From: CAZIPZ01 sp964541075 | GTDB taxonomy: Bacteria > Acidobacteriota > Terriglobia > 20CM-2-55-15 | Length of the DNA stretch: 11,792 nt | Assembly (NCBI GenBank): GCA_964541075.1 | Contig: CAZIPZ010000122.1 | Span: 1 to 11,792 of the forward strand | Direction: 5' to 3' | Part shown: piece after piece, positions 1 through 6,657 of the stretch | How positions within the stretch are numbered: the first letter of the stretch is position 1 | How the letters are laid out: the number at the start of each line of letters is the position of its first letter | Made by a program: the position numbers and the translations under genes | The notes under the pieces: model-generated | What the model saw: only the letters and a program-made list of their open reading frames with translations | Told to the model about the DNA's origin: nothing | The model's database searches: none

Positions 1-786
1 CGTAGTGCAGTTATAGTTCGATATTGAGACGTTTCCCTCGTCCAGCATGTACTCCAGCAGCCCGCCGTTCTGCCAACCGTCAATGTGGTGTATGGTAAGT
101 GTTGGCGACGGACCAAGGGTGTTGTTGCGGTATACCCACCTCGAACCGAGGATATTGCTAAGATAATCGGACACAAAAGACAGAGAATTATTCTCAATCA
201 GTACGTCGGTCGATGCTCCGGTGGCCGACCCGATTCCTGCCGAATAGAGCGTTCCGCCATTATTCATTCCGCAGCGGGCGATCGTGTTGCCGCGGATAGT
301 GAGAAACGACGAGGATCCGAATCTAAGGCACTGTCCGCTGATGTCATGGATATTGTTATTTAAAATTAGAACGCCCGTGTTCGCACCGGTGATTTCGAGG
401 CCGCGTTCGTTCCCGGCGGCCGTCATACCTGTATGCGTAATTTCGAAACCTTCAACGGTGACGTAGTCGGCGCCTGAAATAACGAAGCGCTTCACCTTGG
501 CTGCCGGGGTTCCCGTCGCCCGGTAAACAATACGCGCGCCCGACGTTCCGTCGGTCGATTCCGTTACGAGCTCGTTATAAAGTCCGCTCCCGGCGACATT
601 GCACGTGTCACCTGGCCCTATCGTGCTGGCGCACTTAGAAATGGTTTTCCATGGCGCCGCCGGATTCGTCCCAAGGTTGGGGCTGTCGTTGGAGGAAGGA
701 TGGTCCCGGTCTACGTAATAATCCGCTGCTGGTGCACTTATTGAGGGGATTAGTAAGGCCGCGAACAAAAATACGAGTCGCTTCAT
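1..786 (-). CDS. Secreted right-handed parallel beta-helix protein, 5' part only (runs off left edge)
   Basis: An open frame of 262 codons starts at the ATG at 786-784 and is still open at base 1, so the C-terminus is missing. The start has an AGGTG ribosome-binding site at 791-795, five bases upstream. Residues 1-21 are a Sec signal peptide: MKR, a hydrophobic core, then a SAPAA-like cleavage region. The mature N-terminus begins DYYVD and continues with PWKTISKCA and GPGDTCNV, then G-x-Y-N-E. This is the usual entry cap of secreted beta-helix proteins (pectate-lyase-like and related polysaccharide-active or surface proteins). From about residue 100 there are repeated Asn-rich turns with V/I-x-I spacing, such as LILNNNIHD, LTIRGNTI, VLIENNSL and WVYRNNTL, which match successive helix rungs. 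Fold and secretion are well supported. Substrate and enzymatic activity cannot be assigned, because catalytic residues are not recognisable and the protein is cut off. It could act on, or be part of, the extracellular matrix. Confidence 0.85.
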   Translation of the reverse strand, partial: MKRLVFLFAALLIPSISAPAADYYVDRDHPSSNDSPNLGTNPAAPWKTISKCASTIGPGDTCNVAGSGLYNELVTESTDGTSGARIVYRATGTPAAKVKRFVISGADYVTVEGFEITHTGMTAAGNERGLEITGANTGVLILNNNIHDISGQCLRFGSSSFLTIRGNTIARCGMNNGGTLYSAGIGSATGASTDVLIENNSLSFVSDYLSNILGSRWVYRNNTLGPSPTLTIHHIDGWQNGGLLEYMLDEGNVSISNYNCTT

Positions 787-799
787 AAAACACCTGTAC

Positions 800-927
800 G
801 AGTTAGGTTTCAGGATCACCGATTGAGTCCAACAAGTTTGGCCAACCGAAGATTTGCGCTCAACGAGCACATTTCGGAGTCGGGGGCGTATTGTAACGAA
901 AAGTCCTTGTAAATCAAAACCTAACTC
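800..927. repeat. 11-bp perfect inverted repeat bracketing the beta-helix promoter and leader
   Basis: GAGTTAGGTTT at 800-810 is exactly reverse-complemented at 917-927 (AAACCTAACTC), with 106 bases between. One arm touches the candidate -35 box (912-917). The other lies just upstream of the ribosome-binding site (791-795). It could be a paired operator, or the arms could pair in a transcript that starts upstream of 927; chance is also possible. Confidence 0.4.
890..917 (-). promoter_or_regulatory. Candidate sigma70-type promoter for the beta-helix gene
   Basis: On the minus strand, TTGATT (912-917) is followed after 16 bases by TACAAT (890-895), a good match to the -35/-10 consensus. Transcription would start near 883 and leave a leader of about 97 bases before the ATG at 786. 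This rests on consensus matching only. Confidence 0.45.
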
Positions 928-1116
928 CTTTGAGCATTCCGGAACCTTGGGCAAAGGACCCGGCCATGACATCCCGGTCGCAAGCGTCTCGAGTCGCCAA
1001 GCTGGGAATCTGTAAGAAGTCAGAGATCTATTGAGAAAAGATGCGGCAGTTCGAAGCCGTCAGATGGGGGGGGAGAGTGATTGGATCGCGCCGGTTACGC
1101 GTTCTTTTTGGAACCA

Positions 1117-1168
1117 CAAAAAGCAAAGGACGCTCTGTTTCACCCCGAAGAGAGTACAGAGCGTCCTT
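1117..1168 (-). terminator. Rho-independent terminator of the PEP-CTERM gene
   Basis: A perfect 13-bp stem is formed by AAGGACGCTCTGT (1126-1138) and ACAGAGCGTCCTT (1156-1168), with a 17-base loop. Reading on the minus strand, the stem is followed by TGCTTTTTG (1125-1117). It starts 29 bases past the stop codon of the PEP-CTERM gene. The plus-strand side has no T-run, so it should act only on minus-strand transcripts. Confidence 0.85.
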
Positions 1169-1197
1169 GATTATTACCTTCTAGCGGATCTTACTGC

Positions 1198-1992
1198 TTA
1201 CTTGCGACGTCTCTGATAAGCGGAGACACCAGAAAGAACCGTCAAGCCAGCTCCCAGCAGCACAAGACTCATTGGCTCTGGAACGGCATTGATCCTCATT
1301 GTTTGGATTTTGAAACCGTCATCCTCATCGCCCGGGGGTCCGATCGGCGGAGGAACATCGTTCGGCCTGGCGCCGACGAGTAAAGCATTCACCGAGGCAA
1401 GCCCACTGATCGGGACAATATAAGGATATGGCGTATTGGTCCACGTATACCACTGGTCGAAATTCCCAGCCAAGTCATCGGGATTCCAATAGCTAAGTCC
1501 GTTCAGACTGTAACTGCTGGGGACGTTTCCCACTCGGTATGCAACGTCCCAATCCGGGTTCGCCCCAACGTACAGACTGATGGCCAACGGATCAACCTGC
1601 TCACTGAAGGTAAACAGTATCCAGTTGTTCACACCAACGTTGTCGTTATAGGGACTGTTACCGCAACCAGGCAGCTCGGTGGAGTCGCACACACCCAGAC
1701 CGGAACCATACTGCCCCAACGCGGCGGCCGCCAGACGGTTATCCGTGTTTGGCGGTGTGGTGAACGTATTACCCCACGCCGTTGCCGTGACCGTGACGCC
1801 GTCGACGGTAAAGCTCAGCGAGTTACCGATGCTCCCGATACTCGGCGTCGACGTCGTGAAGTTGAACACTATCGGATCGGCATAAGACGGGGTGGAAAAG
1901 CCGATGAGCGCCGCCAATGCCAAGAGGATGGCGATCGACTTCGCAGGCACATTTGGAAACCGCAGAATCTTTCTAATCAACTGGCAACCCAT
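1198..1992 (-). CDS. PEP-CTERM sorting-domain protein (exosortase substrate)
   Basis: The protein has 264 residues. The frame is open from 2055, but the ATG at 1992-1990 is chosen because AAGGAGGAAG lies directly before it and a signal peptide follows at once: residues 1-38, with a hydrophobic stretch at about 18-32 and a PSYA cleavage site. The last 28 residues are a textbook PEP-CTERM signal: VPEP at 237-240, a hydrophobic segment of about 19 residues, then a basic QRRRK tail. In this system the signal is recognised by an integral-membrane exosortase during export, and targets are linked to exopolysaccharide-producing bacteria. The core (39-236) is Gly/Asn/Thr-rich and probably all beta. 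It includes FTVDGVTVTATAW and a GLGVCD...NDNVGVNNW...FTFSEQVD stretch, a pattern common among PEP-CTERM proteins that carry no known catalytic domain. Two cysteines sit near each other at the GLGVCD and LPGCG motifs and could form a disulfide. It is monocistronic with its own terminator. Its molecular function is unknown. Confidence 0.92.
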   Translation of the reverse strand: MGCQLIRKILRFPNVPAKSIAILLALAALIGFSTPSYADPIVFNFTTSTPSIGSIGNSLSFTVDGVTVTATAWGNTFTTPPNTDNRLAAAALGQYGSGLGVCDSTELPGCGNSPYNDNVGVNNWILFTFSEQVDPLAISLYVGANPDWDVAYRVGNVPSSYSLNGLSYWNPDDLAGNFDQWYTWTNTPYPYIVPISGLASVNALLVGARPNDVPPPIGPPGDEDDGFKIQTMRINAVPEPMSLVLLGAGLTVLSGVSAYQRRRK

Positions 1993-1996
1993 TCTT

Positions 1997-2002
1997 CCTC
2001 CT
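1997..2002 (-). promoter_or_regulatory. Strong Shine-Dalgarno that sets the PEP-CTERM start
   Basis: The minus strand reads AGGAGG at 2002-1997, four bases before the ATG at 1992-1990. This is the strongest ribosome-binding site in the window. It argues against the upstream in-frame ATG at 2055, which would put 21 charged, Cys-containing residues ahead of the signal peptide. Confidence 0.8.
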
Positions 2003-2109
2003 TCTTGGACCCCCTCGCATGAGCAATCGCGGCGCCGTTGGTCTTTAAATTCCATTTTCCCGTTAAGCTATTCCCTGAAAAAGAGTTATTCGTTTTGGAT
2101 TGTAGCGCT

Positions 2110-2334
2110 TCACACAGCCGCCACGAGGCCAAATGTAAGCGTTTTAGACGCTGCTCCTTCTCCGAATGACCGCTCGCGGTGGACGAAGATAACATGCTTA
2201 CCTGTTATCAGCGACTTATCGGCAACCACTTTGAAACTCGCCCGATTGTAAGGATTTCCGACGGTCTTTCCGCATTCCCGACAGCGCTTGCGGCCCTTAA
2301 CAAAGCTGTGAACGGTCTGAGTTTTCGCTACCAT
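2110..2334 (-). CDS. Possible small basic CxxC protein, 74 aa, unrecognised
   Basis: A minus-strand frame starts at the ATG at 2334-2332, with a weak AGG eight bases upstream, and ends at a TGA at 2112-2110. It encodes 74 residues. The N-terminal half is basic and carries RKRCRECGK (Cys18 and Cys21), which resembles half of a zinc ribbon. The second half contains KVVADKSL, ITGKHVIFVHRERSF and a hydrophobic end. There is no signal peptide or membrane segment. It lies in the otherwise gene-free 376 bases between the PEP-CTERM and porin starts, about 118 bases upstream of the former and in the same direction. The single Cys pair would need a partner to bind zinc. I do not recognise a family, and chance is a real alternative. 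Confidence 0.3.
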   Translation of the reverse strand: MVAKTQTVHSFVKGRKRCRECGKTVGNPYNRASFKVVADKSLITGKHVIFVHRERSFGEGAASKTLTFGLVAAV

Positions 2335-2368
2335 ACAACCTAGTTTTCCCCGAAAGGAGTTCCAGAAG

Positions 2369-3670
2369 ATGGTGAGCGTCTTTCTAGTTCTCGTCCTTCT
2401 GTTCATCACGACGCCCGCTCTGCCAGCACAAACGCTTGAGGAGCAGGTGCGAACAATGCGCTCGGAAATACAGGCGCTCCGTCAGGAGCTCGAAGAGCTA
2501 AGGCGCGAAATGAGAGCGCAACCCAGTGACCTTGCGGACACCCTTCCCTTGATCCAAGCTCAGGTTGAGGAGCACGCGGTCACTAAAGTCGAAACAAATT
2601 CCAAGTTCCCTATGAAAGTCTTTGGAAGTATCGCGTCCAACACATTCGTCAACACGAGGAGCGCGGATTGGCTCGACATACCGAATATCGCGGCGGACCC
2701 GCAAGTCTCCCCGCCCGGTTCATTCAGTTCGACAATGCGGCAGACCCGAATTGGGGTGATTCTTCAGGGCCCAGACATTGGCCCTACCAAGACCAGTGGT
2801 TTTCTGGCCATGGACTTCTTCGGTGGAATTCCCAATTTTCCCACGGCCGCCGCTATGGGCGTGCCGCGACTTCTATACGCGTACTTTCGACTGGACGGAA
2901 ATGACACCAGTCTGCAGATTGGGCAGGATCACATGATTATGGCCCCTAAAAACCCAACCTCGTTGGCGGCAATGTCTTTCCCCAGTCTTTATCGATCGGG
3001 AAATCTGTACCTTCGAGCGCCGCAGATTCGAGCGGAAAGATTGGTGGCATCGGGTTCCGGCATCGAGTTTCGCGCTACCGGCGGCGTTCTGGCGCCTATC
3101 GCCGGCGATCTGGCGTCCCCTTCTTTTCAGTTTGTGCCCGCGAACCTCTCAGGGGAGCGCTCCAGGACGCCCGCGACCCAAGCCAGACTTTCGTTGCGCG
3201 CGCGGCCCGAAGGACCTTATGAAAAACCCCGGTGGGAATTTGGAGCATCAGGCCATTATGGACGGGAGCGATTCGGCGCAGACACCATTCCAAGTTGGGG
3301 ATCCGCTGTCGACTTCGATGTTACTGGAGGGCGCTTTGGCGTTGGTGGAGAGGTGTTCGCAGGCCGGAACATGGATGCTTTCGGCGGCGCCATCGCGCAA
3401 AACGCGAAATCTCGTGGCGGCTTTATTGAAGGGAGAGTTGCAGCTATGCGAAAACTGGACTTCAATATCGGTTACGGTGTTGATCAACTCTATAGAAGTA
3501 TTCGCGCTGGGTTTCCTCTTCGAAAGAACGCCGGAACATTTTGGAACGCCATCTACCGATTTACTCCGGAGTTCGCTGGATCGTTCGAGCATCGTCGGCA
3601 GAACACAACGGCTGCATCGGCCAAACGGGCGAATGATCATTTCAATCTAACGTTCATGTACAGTTTTTAA
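2369..3670 (+). CDS. Outer-membrane porin with N-terminal coiled coil (DcaP-like)
   Basis: The protein has 433 residues. The ATG start has AAAGGAG about nine bases upstream. Residues 1-20 form a signal peptide ending ALPA. Residues 22-50 form an amphipathic coiled coil (EEQVRTMRSEIQALRQEL and following), as in trimeric DcaP-type and related porins, where the helix sits on the periplasmic side. From about residue 80 (SKFPMKVFGSIASNTF) the sequence is rich in alternating aromatic/polar strands with Gly-rich turns. Recognisable blocks are TRIGVILQGPDIG, RLLYAYFRLDG and SLQIGQDHMI. The chain ends FMYSF, with the C-terminal Phe expected for recognition by the barrel assembly machinery. It should form a diffusion channel in the outer membrane, but substrate specificity cannot be read from the sequence. 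The cupredoxin gene follows after only three bases, so the two are almost certainly cotranscribed. The general class (porin barrel) is secure and the DcaP-like assignment is moderate. Confidence 0.82.
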   Translation: MVSVFLVLVLLFITTPALPAQTLEEQVRTMRSEIQALRQELEELRREMRAQPSDLADTLPLIQAQVEEHAVTKVETNSKFPMKVFGSIASNTFVNTRSADWLDIPNIAADPQVSPPGSFSSTMRQTRIGVILQGPDIGPTKTSGFLAMDFFGGIPNFPTAAAMGVPRLLYAYFRLDGNDTSLQIGQDHMIMAPKNPTSLAAMSFPSLYRSGNLYLRAPQIRAERLVASGSGIEFRATGGVLAPIAGDLASPSFQFVPANLSGERSRTPATQARLSLRARPEGPYEKPRWEFGASGHYGRERFGADTIPSWGSAVDFDVTGGRFGVGGEVFAGRNMDAFGGAIAQNAKSRGGFIEGRVAAMRKLDFNIGYGVDQLYRSIRAGFPLRKNAGTFWNAIYRFTPEFAGSFEHRRQNTTAASAKRANDHFNLTFMYSF

Positions 3671-3673
3671 TTC

Positions 3674-4339
3674 ATGAGAAACATCGCTTTGGGCGCAGTC
3701 CTCTATTTCATCCTTACCTTTACCGGCCTTGCCTACGCCGCACCAATCACCGGAAGCGTTCGGGTTACAGGACGAACGCCGGGGTCGAACGTACCAACGA
3801 TCGTGTACGCAGAACCCTTGGACGGAAAGCCAGCGATTGCGGCAGGACGTTACACCATGTCGCAGCGGAAAAAGTCATTTACGCCTCGAGTGCTGGCGGT
3901 GCCGGTGGGCTCAACCATGATCTTTCCTAATGACGATCCCATTTTTCACAACGTATTCTCCCTCTCGAGACCGGAACCGTTTGATTTGGGTCTTTATCGG
4001 GAAGGTTCCACTAAGACGAAAACGTTTACGAAGCAGTCCATCTATCGCGTGTTTTGCAATATTCATCCGCAGATGACTGGAGTCATCCTGGTCCTTCCGA
4101 CTCCCTACATCACAGAGACCGATGGCGCCTCCGGGTATCGTTTGGATTTACCCGCAGGCCGTTATCGGATCACCGCCTGGTCAGAGAGATCCCAACCATC
4201 GTCTGTGGAAATCGAAGTTGGAGCCGCACCTGATGTTGCGCCGGATTTGGCCTTGGACGAATCCCGTTTTGTTGAAACGGGTCACAAAAACAAGTTCGGC
4301 CAGGACTATCCAAAATCTGCATACGACCCAACGCGGTAG
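3674..4339 (+). CDS. Periplasmic cupredoxin (blue copper) protein with C-terminal beta-sandwich
   Basis: The protein has 221 residues, with a signal peptide at 1-22 (GLAYA cleavage). Residues about 24-140 form a cupredoxin domain with a complete type 1 copper ligand set: His92 in PIFHNVFS, then Cys128, His131 and Met134 in FCNIHPQMTG. The layout (early His, then C-x2-H-x2-M) is that of plastocyanin-like proteins often annotated as 'methylamine utilization' proteins. It is therefore probably a copper-binding electron carrier or copper sensor in the periplasm. Residues about 145-190 (DGASGYRLDLPAGRYRITAW) resemble a carboxypeptidase-regulatory-like beta-sandwich. The ATG is three bases after the porin stop and has no Shine-Dalgarno of its own, so translational coupling to the porin is likely. 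No redox enzyme is nearby to name the partner. Confidence 0.85.
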   Translation: MRNIALGAVLYFILTFTGLAYAAPITGSVRVTGRTPGSNVPTIVYAEPLDGKPAIAAGRYTMSQRKKSFTPRVLAVPVGSTMIFPNDDPIFHNVFSLSRPEPFDLGLYREGSTKTKTFTKQSIYRVFCNIHPQMTGVILVLPTPYITETDGASGYRLDLPAGRYRITAWSERSQPSSVEIEVGAAPDVAPDLALDESRFVETGHKNKFGQDYPKSAYDPTR

Positions 4340-4374
4340 GCCGAAGGACGAATCGGACGGAATGCTGAAGACAA

Positions 4375-6012
4375 TTAGACGATGGCGGCTCGCCTCAAAC
4401 TCCGGTATATGGGAACCGGCGCGGTAAAGCCTTTGACATTTACAGGTTGAAGGCGTTCAGCCGCAACAAGCCCTTCTACTTTCAAGTACGTGGCCTCCGA
4501 GATCAACGTTTCTCCGGGACGAGCCAGCGAACACAATCGGGCGCAGAGATTGACATGGGATCCGATGACTGTGAAATCCAGGCGGTCTTCGCTCCCAATA
4601 CTTCCAAGAATGACTTCTCCAGTGGCGATGCCGATGCCGACTTGAAGTGGTTCTTCGGTAGGACGTTCTGCATTCCGACTTTCGAGGGCTTTATGAATTT
4701 CCAGAGCGCATCGGATCGCGTTCAGTTCCATGTCGTCATTGGTGAATAACGCGACAACGCAGTCCCCGACATACTTGTCGATGTCCCCATGAAACTTCTT
4801 CACCTTATCGGCCTGAAGGCTGAGGCATTCATTCAGCAGCCGCACGGTGTCTTCCGGCCGAGATCGCTCAGCGAGGGTTGTGAAGCCCCGCATATCGGAA
4901 AACAGTATGGTGAGAGTCACTTTCTCGCCGGCGGACGTCTTCTTTTGAGAGGAGGTCTGGATCATCTCGACGGTCGACTGCGAAACAAACTTCTGCATGT
5001 TCGCCCTTTCGCGCAATCCCTGGATCATGTGATTGAACGATTGGGCTAGATTGCCGATTTCATCTCTTGTGCGAACATCAATTCGATAATCGAAGTTTCC
5101 CGAAGCCACTTCCTGGGTTCCCTTCACCAGTTGGGCGACTGGCGCGGTGACCGATCTAGCAAAAAAAGCACTTCCGGCGACGCCTGCGATGGTTGCGACC
5201 AATCCCAAAACGACCAGACCGACTTGAATCTGGCGATAGGGCGCTAAAGCGCGATCGCGGGACCGCATAATGATCGCCATTGGGCGAAACCCGGCCGGAC
5301 TGCCCATCAGAGTAGACAGCGTCGAGTATTCCTCTCCCTGAACATCGATCACCTTTTGCCCCCCGTCGGGGGGAATGGCGGAACTCCACTCGGGCTGGTC
5401 CTTAAACGGCACATCCGCCTCCGGTAACGTGGAACCCACGACTTTCTCAGCCACGATGACTATATCGCCGTTGGCGATGGCGCCGAGAGACCTCGCAAAG
5501 TCGTCGTTGATGGCCGCAGCGGCGACTATAAAACCATAAACAATGCCGGCCGCTTCCGCCGGCGCCGTCGCGAAGTGATATGCAGCGCCGTTTTCGATGA
5601 ACACCCCATCGCGGTCGCGGAGAAACTCCTCAGATGGTGAGCCTTCGGATCGGTCTGTTCGCGCAATAACGCGGCCTTGAGGGTCCAATACAATGAGCAA
5701 CTCCGAACGGCCGCTTGCTTGTTCATACTGCAGCAGAAAGTCACCAATCGTCGCGCTGTCGGTTTCAGTCAGCAAAGCCCTCATCTCAGGAAAGGATGCA
5801 ACAAGACTCGCAGTCAGCTTGAGGTCCTGGACCCTATCTGTCTCGGCAGCAGAAAGGCTTTCACGTCCGCGTTCGATTTCGTTTTCAATGGTCTGGCTGA
5901 CGAAGCGTCGAGCCTCAAAGTTAATGTATGCCAGCATGGCGATAACCAGCACAACAAGCAGTGAGCTCGCGTACAGTAAGATTTTTCCTCGAAGCGAGGT
6001 CAGGCTTTCCAT
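4375..6012 (-). CDS. Membrane sensor class III adenylate cyclase (sensor-HAMP-CHD)
   Basis: The protein has 545 residues and would convert ATP to cAMP in the cytoplasm in response to an extracytoplasmic signal. A first membrane helix spans about 11-30, an extracytoplasmic sensor domain about 33-262 (CACHE-like, with LLIVLDPQGRVIARTD), and a second helix about 263-284. A HAMP linker follows at about 285-340 (APVAQLVKGTQEVASGNFDYR...DEIGNLAQSFN), then the cyclase homology domain at about 362-545. All catalytic positions are visible. The metal ligands are Asp373 (FSDMRGFT) and Asp417 (KYVGD). Adenine selection is by Lys413 and Asp479 (LDFTVIG). The transition-state residues are Asn488 and Arg492 (VNLCARL). 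The Lys/Asp pair indicates ATP rather than GTP. The ATG abuts the TAA of the upstream acyltransferase gene without a strong ribosome-binding site of its own, so the two are probably translationally coupled. The ligand is unknown. Confidence 0.93.
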   Translation of the reverse strand: MESLTSLRGKILLYASSLLVVLVIAMLAYINFEARRFVSQTIENEIERGRESLSAAETDRVQDLKLTASLVASFPEMRALLTETDSATIGDFLLQYEQASGRSELLIVLDPQGRVIARTDRSEGSPSEEFLRDRDGVFIENGAAYHFATAPAEAAGIVYGFIVAAAAINDDFARSLGAIANGDIVIVAEKVVGSTLPEADVPFKDQPEWSSAIPPDGGQKVIDVQGEEYSTLSTLMGSPAGFRPMAIIMRSRDRALAPYRQIQVGLVVLGLVATIAGVAGSAFFARSVTAPVAQLVKGTQEVASGNFDYRIDVRTRDEIGNLAQSFNHMIQGLRERANMQKFVSQSTVEMIQTSSQKKTSAGEKVTLTILFSDMRGFTTLAERSRPEDTVRLLNECLSLQADKVKKFHGDIDKYVGDCVVALFTNDDMELNAIRCALEIHKALESRNAERPTEEPLQVGIGIATGEVILGSIGSEDRLDFTVIGSHVNLCARLCSLARPGETLISEATYLKVEGLVAAERLQPVNVKGFTAPVPIYRSLRRAAIV

Positions 6013-6513
6013 TTACTGCTTCTTGGAGTCGAGCCGAACGATGCCGGATTTGAAGACATCATAAGGAACATCGAGAGTTGGGGGATGCTTAAGAGTGGCA
6101 ATTGGCTTGGCGGGCACCCCTGCGACAAGAGTGTACGGCGGAACGCTTTTAGTCACAACGGATCCGGCAGCAACCATAGCGCCTTCGCCAATCACTATAG
6201 TTTCGCCGGGAGAGGCGGTAATAACGCAGCACGCTCCGACTCTGGCTTTCTTTTCGACAATGATTCTGCCGTTCCCTCGCCAGTGAGCCAATAGAACGCA
6301 TCGAAGGTTGACGCCGCATTCATCCTGAAGTTCAATGCATCCGGGATAAGTATTCTCGAGATACACGTCATCGCCGATCCATACCTTTCCAGTGATCTTG
6401 ACTCCCCGAAGTTTGTGTAGGAACGGCCGCAGGGATGTCGCACCCGGCAGAAACCTAGCCAGCAACTGAAGTAATCTCTGAATAACCTGGAAACCGACGC
6501 TTTTGGAGTTCAC
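6013..6513 (-). CDS. Left-handed beta-helix (hexapeptide repeat) acyltransferase
   Basis: The protein has 166 residues with a GTG start at 6513-6511 and only a weak GAAAG upstream. Residues 1-37 form an N-terminal helical segment. Residues about 38-135 carry imperfect hexapeptide repeats ([LIV]-G-x4) such as VKITGKVWIGDDVYLEN, RIIVEKKARVGACCVI and IVIGEGAMVAAGSVVTK. The closing VPPYTLVAGVPAKPI is the hallmark C-terminal motif of the WbbJ/NodL/LacA-type family. These enzymes are usually trimeric and transfer acetyl or other acyl groups from CoA to sugars. His76 in LLAHWRG is a candidate catalytic residue by position, but this is inference. The gene is followed directly by the sensor cyclase and lies beside polysaccharide deacetylase genes, so O- or N-acylation of an EPS sugar or precursor is the likely role. 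Acceptor specificity cannot be read. Confidence 0.88.
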   Translation of the reverse strand: MNSKSVGFQVIQRLLQLLARFLPGATSLRPFLHKLRGVKITGKVWIGDDVYLENTYPGCIELQDECGVNLRCVLLAHWRGNGRIIVEKKARVGACCVITASPGETIVIGEGAMVAAGSVVTKSVPPYTLVAGVPAKPIATLKHPPTLDVPYDVFKSGIVRLDSKKQ

Positions 6514-6657
6514 GATAAATCTTTCAGAATGGCCATCTAATGATTCGCTTGATGCCTACCCGGACGCATCGGACACTTCTGTTATTATTCGCTACTCTAT
6601 TGCTTTTTATTACCTACGCTCGAAACAAAATGACCGTTCAGTATATTGAAACGCATT
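6514..6657. other. Divergent promoter region between the acyltransferase-cyclase pair and the NodB-like gene
   Basis: These 144 bases separate two divergent starts and must contain promoters for both. The stretch is AT-rich around 6582-6612, but I could not pick a convincing -35/-10 pair in either direction. No palindromic operator stood out. Confidence 0.4.

Larger units (their letters stand above)
787..1197. other. Intergenic region between the beta-helix and PEP-CTERM genes
   Basis: This stretch of about 410 bases holds no convincing gene. From left to right it contains the leader and candidate promoter of the beta-helix gene (787-917), an 11-bp inverted repeat, about 190 bases with nothing recognisable (928-1116), and the intrinsic terminator of the PEP-CTERM gene (1117-1168). 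A 61-codon open frame at 1031-1216 on the plus strand runs through the terminator and is not believed. Confidence 0.6.
1993..2368. other. Divergent intergenic region between the PEP-CTERM and porin genes
   Basis: About 376 bases separate two divergent starts, so promoters for both must lie here. On the minus strand a TACAAT lies near 2100 without a convincing -35 partner, and no clear -35/-10 pair was found for the porin. The only other content is the doubtful 74-codon frame (2110-2334) and the porin ribosome-binding site, AAAGGAG at 2353-2359. Confidence 0.5.

Noticed and set aside
85..466. Short plus-strand frames at the left end
   Set aside because: They are antisense to the beta-helix gene, whose signal peptide and rung pattern run continuously through this region on the minus strand.
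1031..1216. 61-codon plus-strand frame with an apparent TTG start
   Set aside because: It runs through the intrinsic terminator hairpin and overlaps the end of the PEP-CTERM gene.
1892..2251. 119-codon plus-strand open frame across the start of the PEP-CTERM gene
   Set aside because: It is antisense to the signal peptide and ribosome-binding site of a well-supported gene and has no recognisable protein pattern or ribosome-binding site.
3248..3640. 130-codon minus-strand frame antisense to the porin
   Set aside because: It is an antisense shadow of the porin reading frame, with no start signals or recognisable motif.
3132..3650. 172-codon plus-strand frame inside the porin
   Set aside because: It lies wholly inside the porin in another frame. 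The porin has a signal peptide, coiled coil and terminal Phe, while this frame has no domain pattern.
4340..4374. Searched for a bidirectional terminator between the convergent cupredoxin and cyclase genes
   Set aside because: No stem with a T-run is visible in this short gap.
6514..6657. Sigma-54 type -24/-12 element considered upstream of the acyltransferase (TGGCC near 6533)
   Set aside because: The -12 GC dinucleotide at the required spacing is absent.
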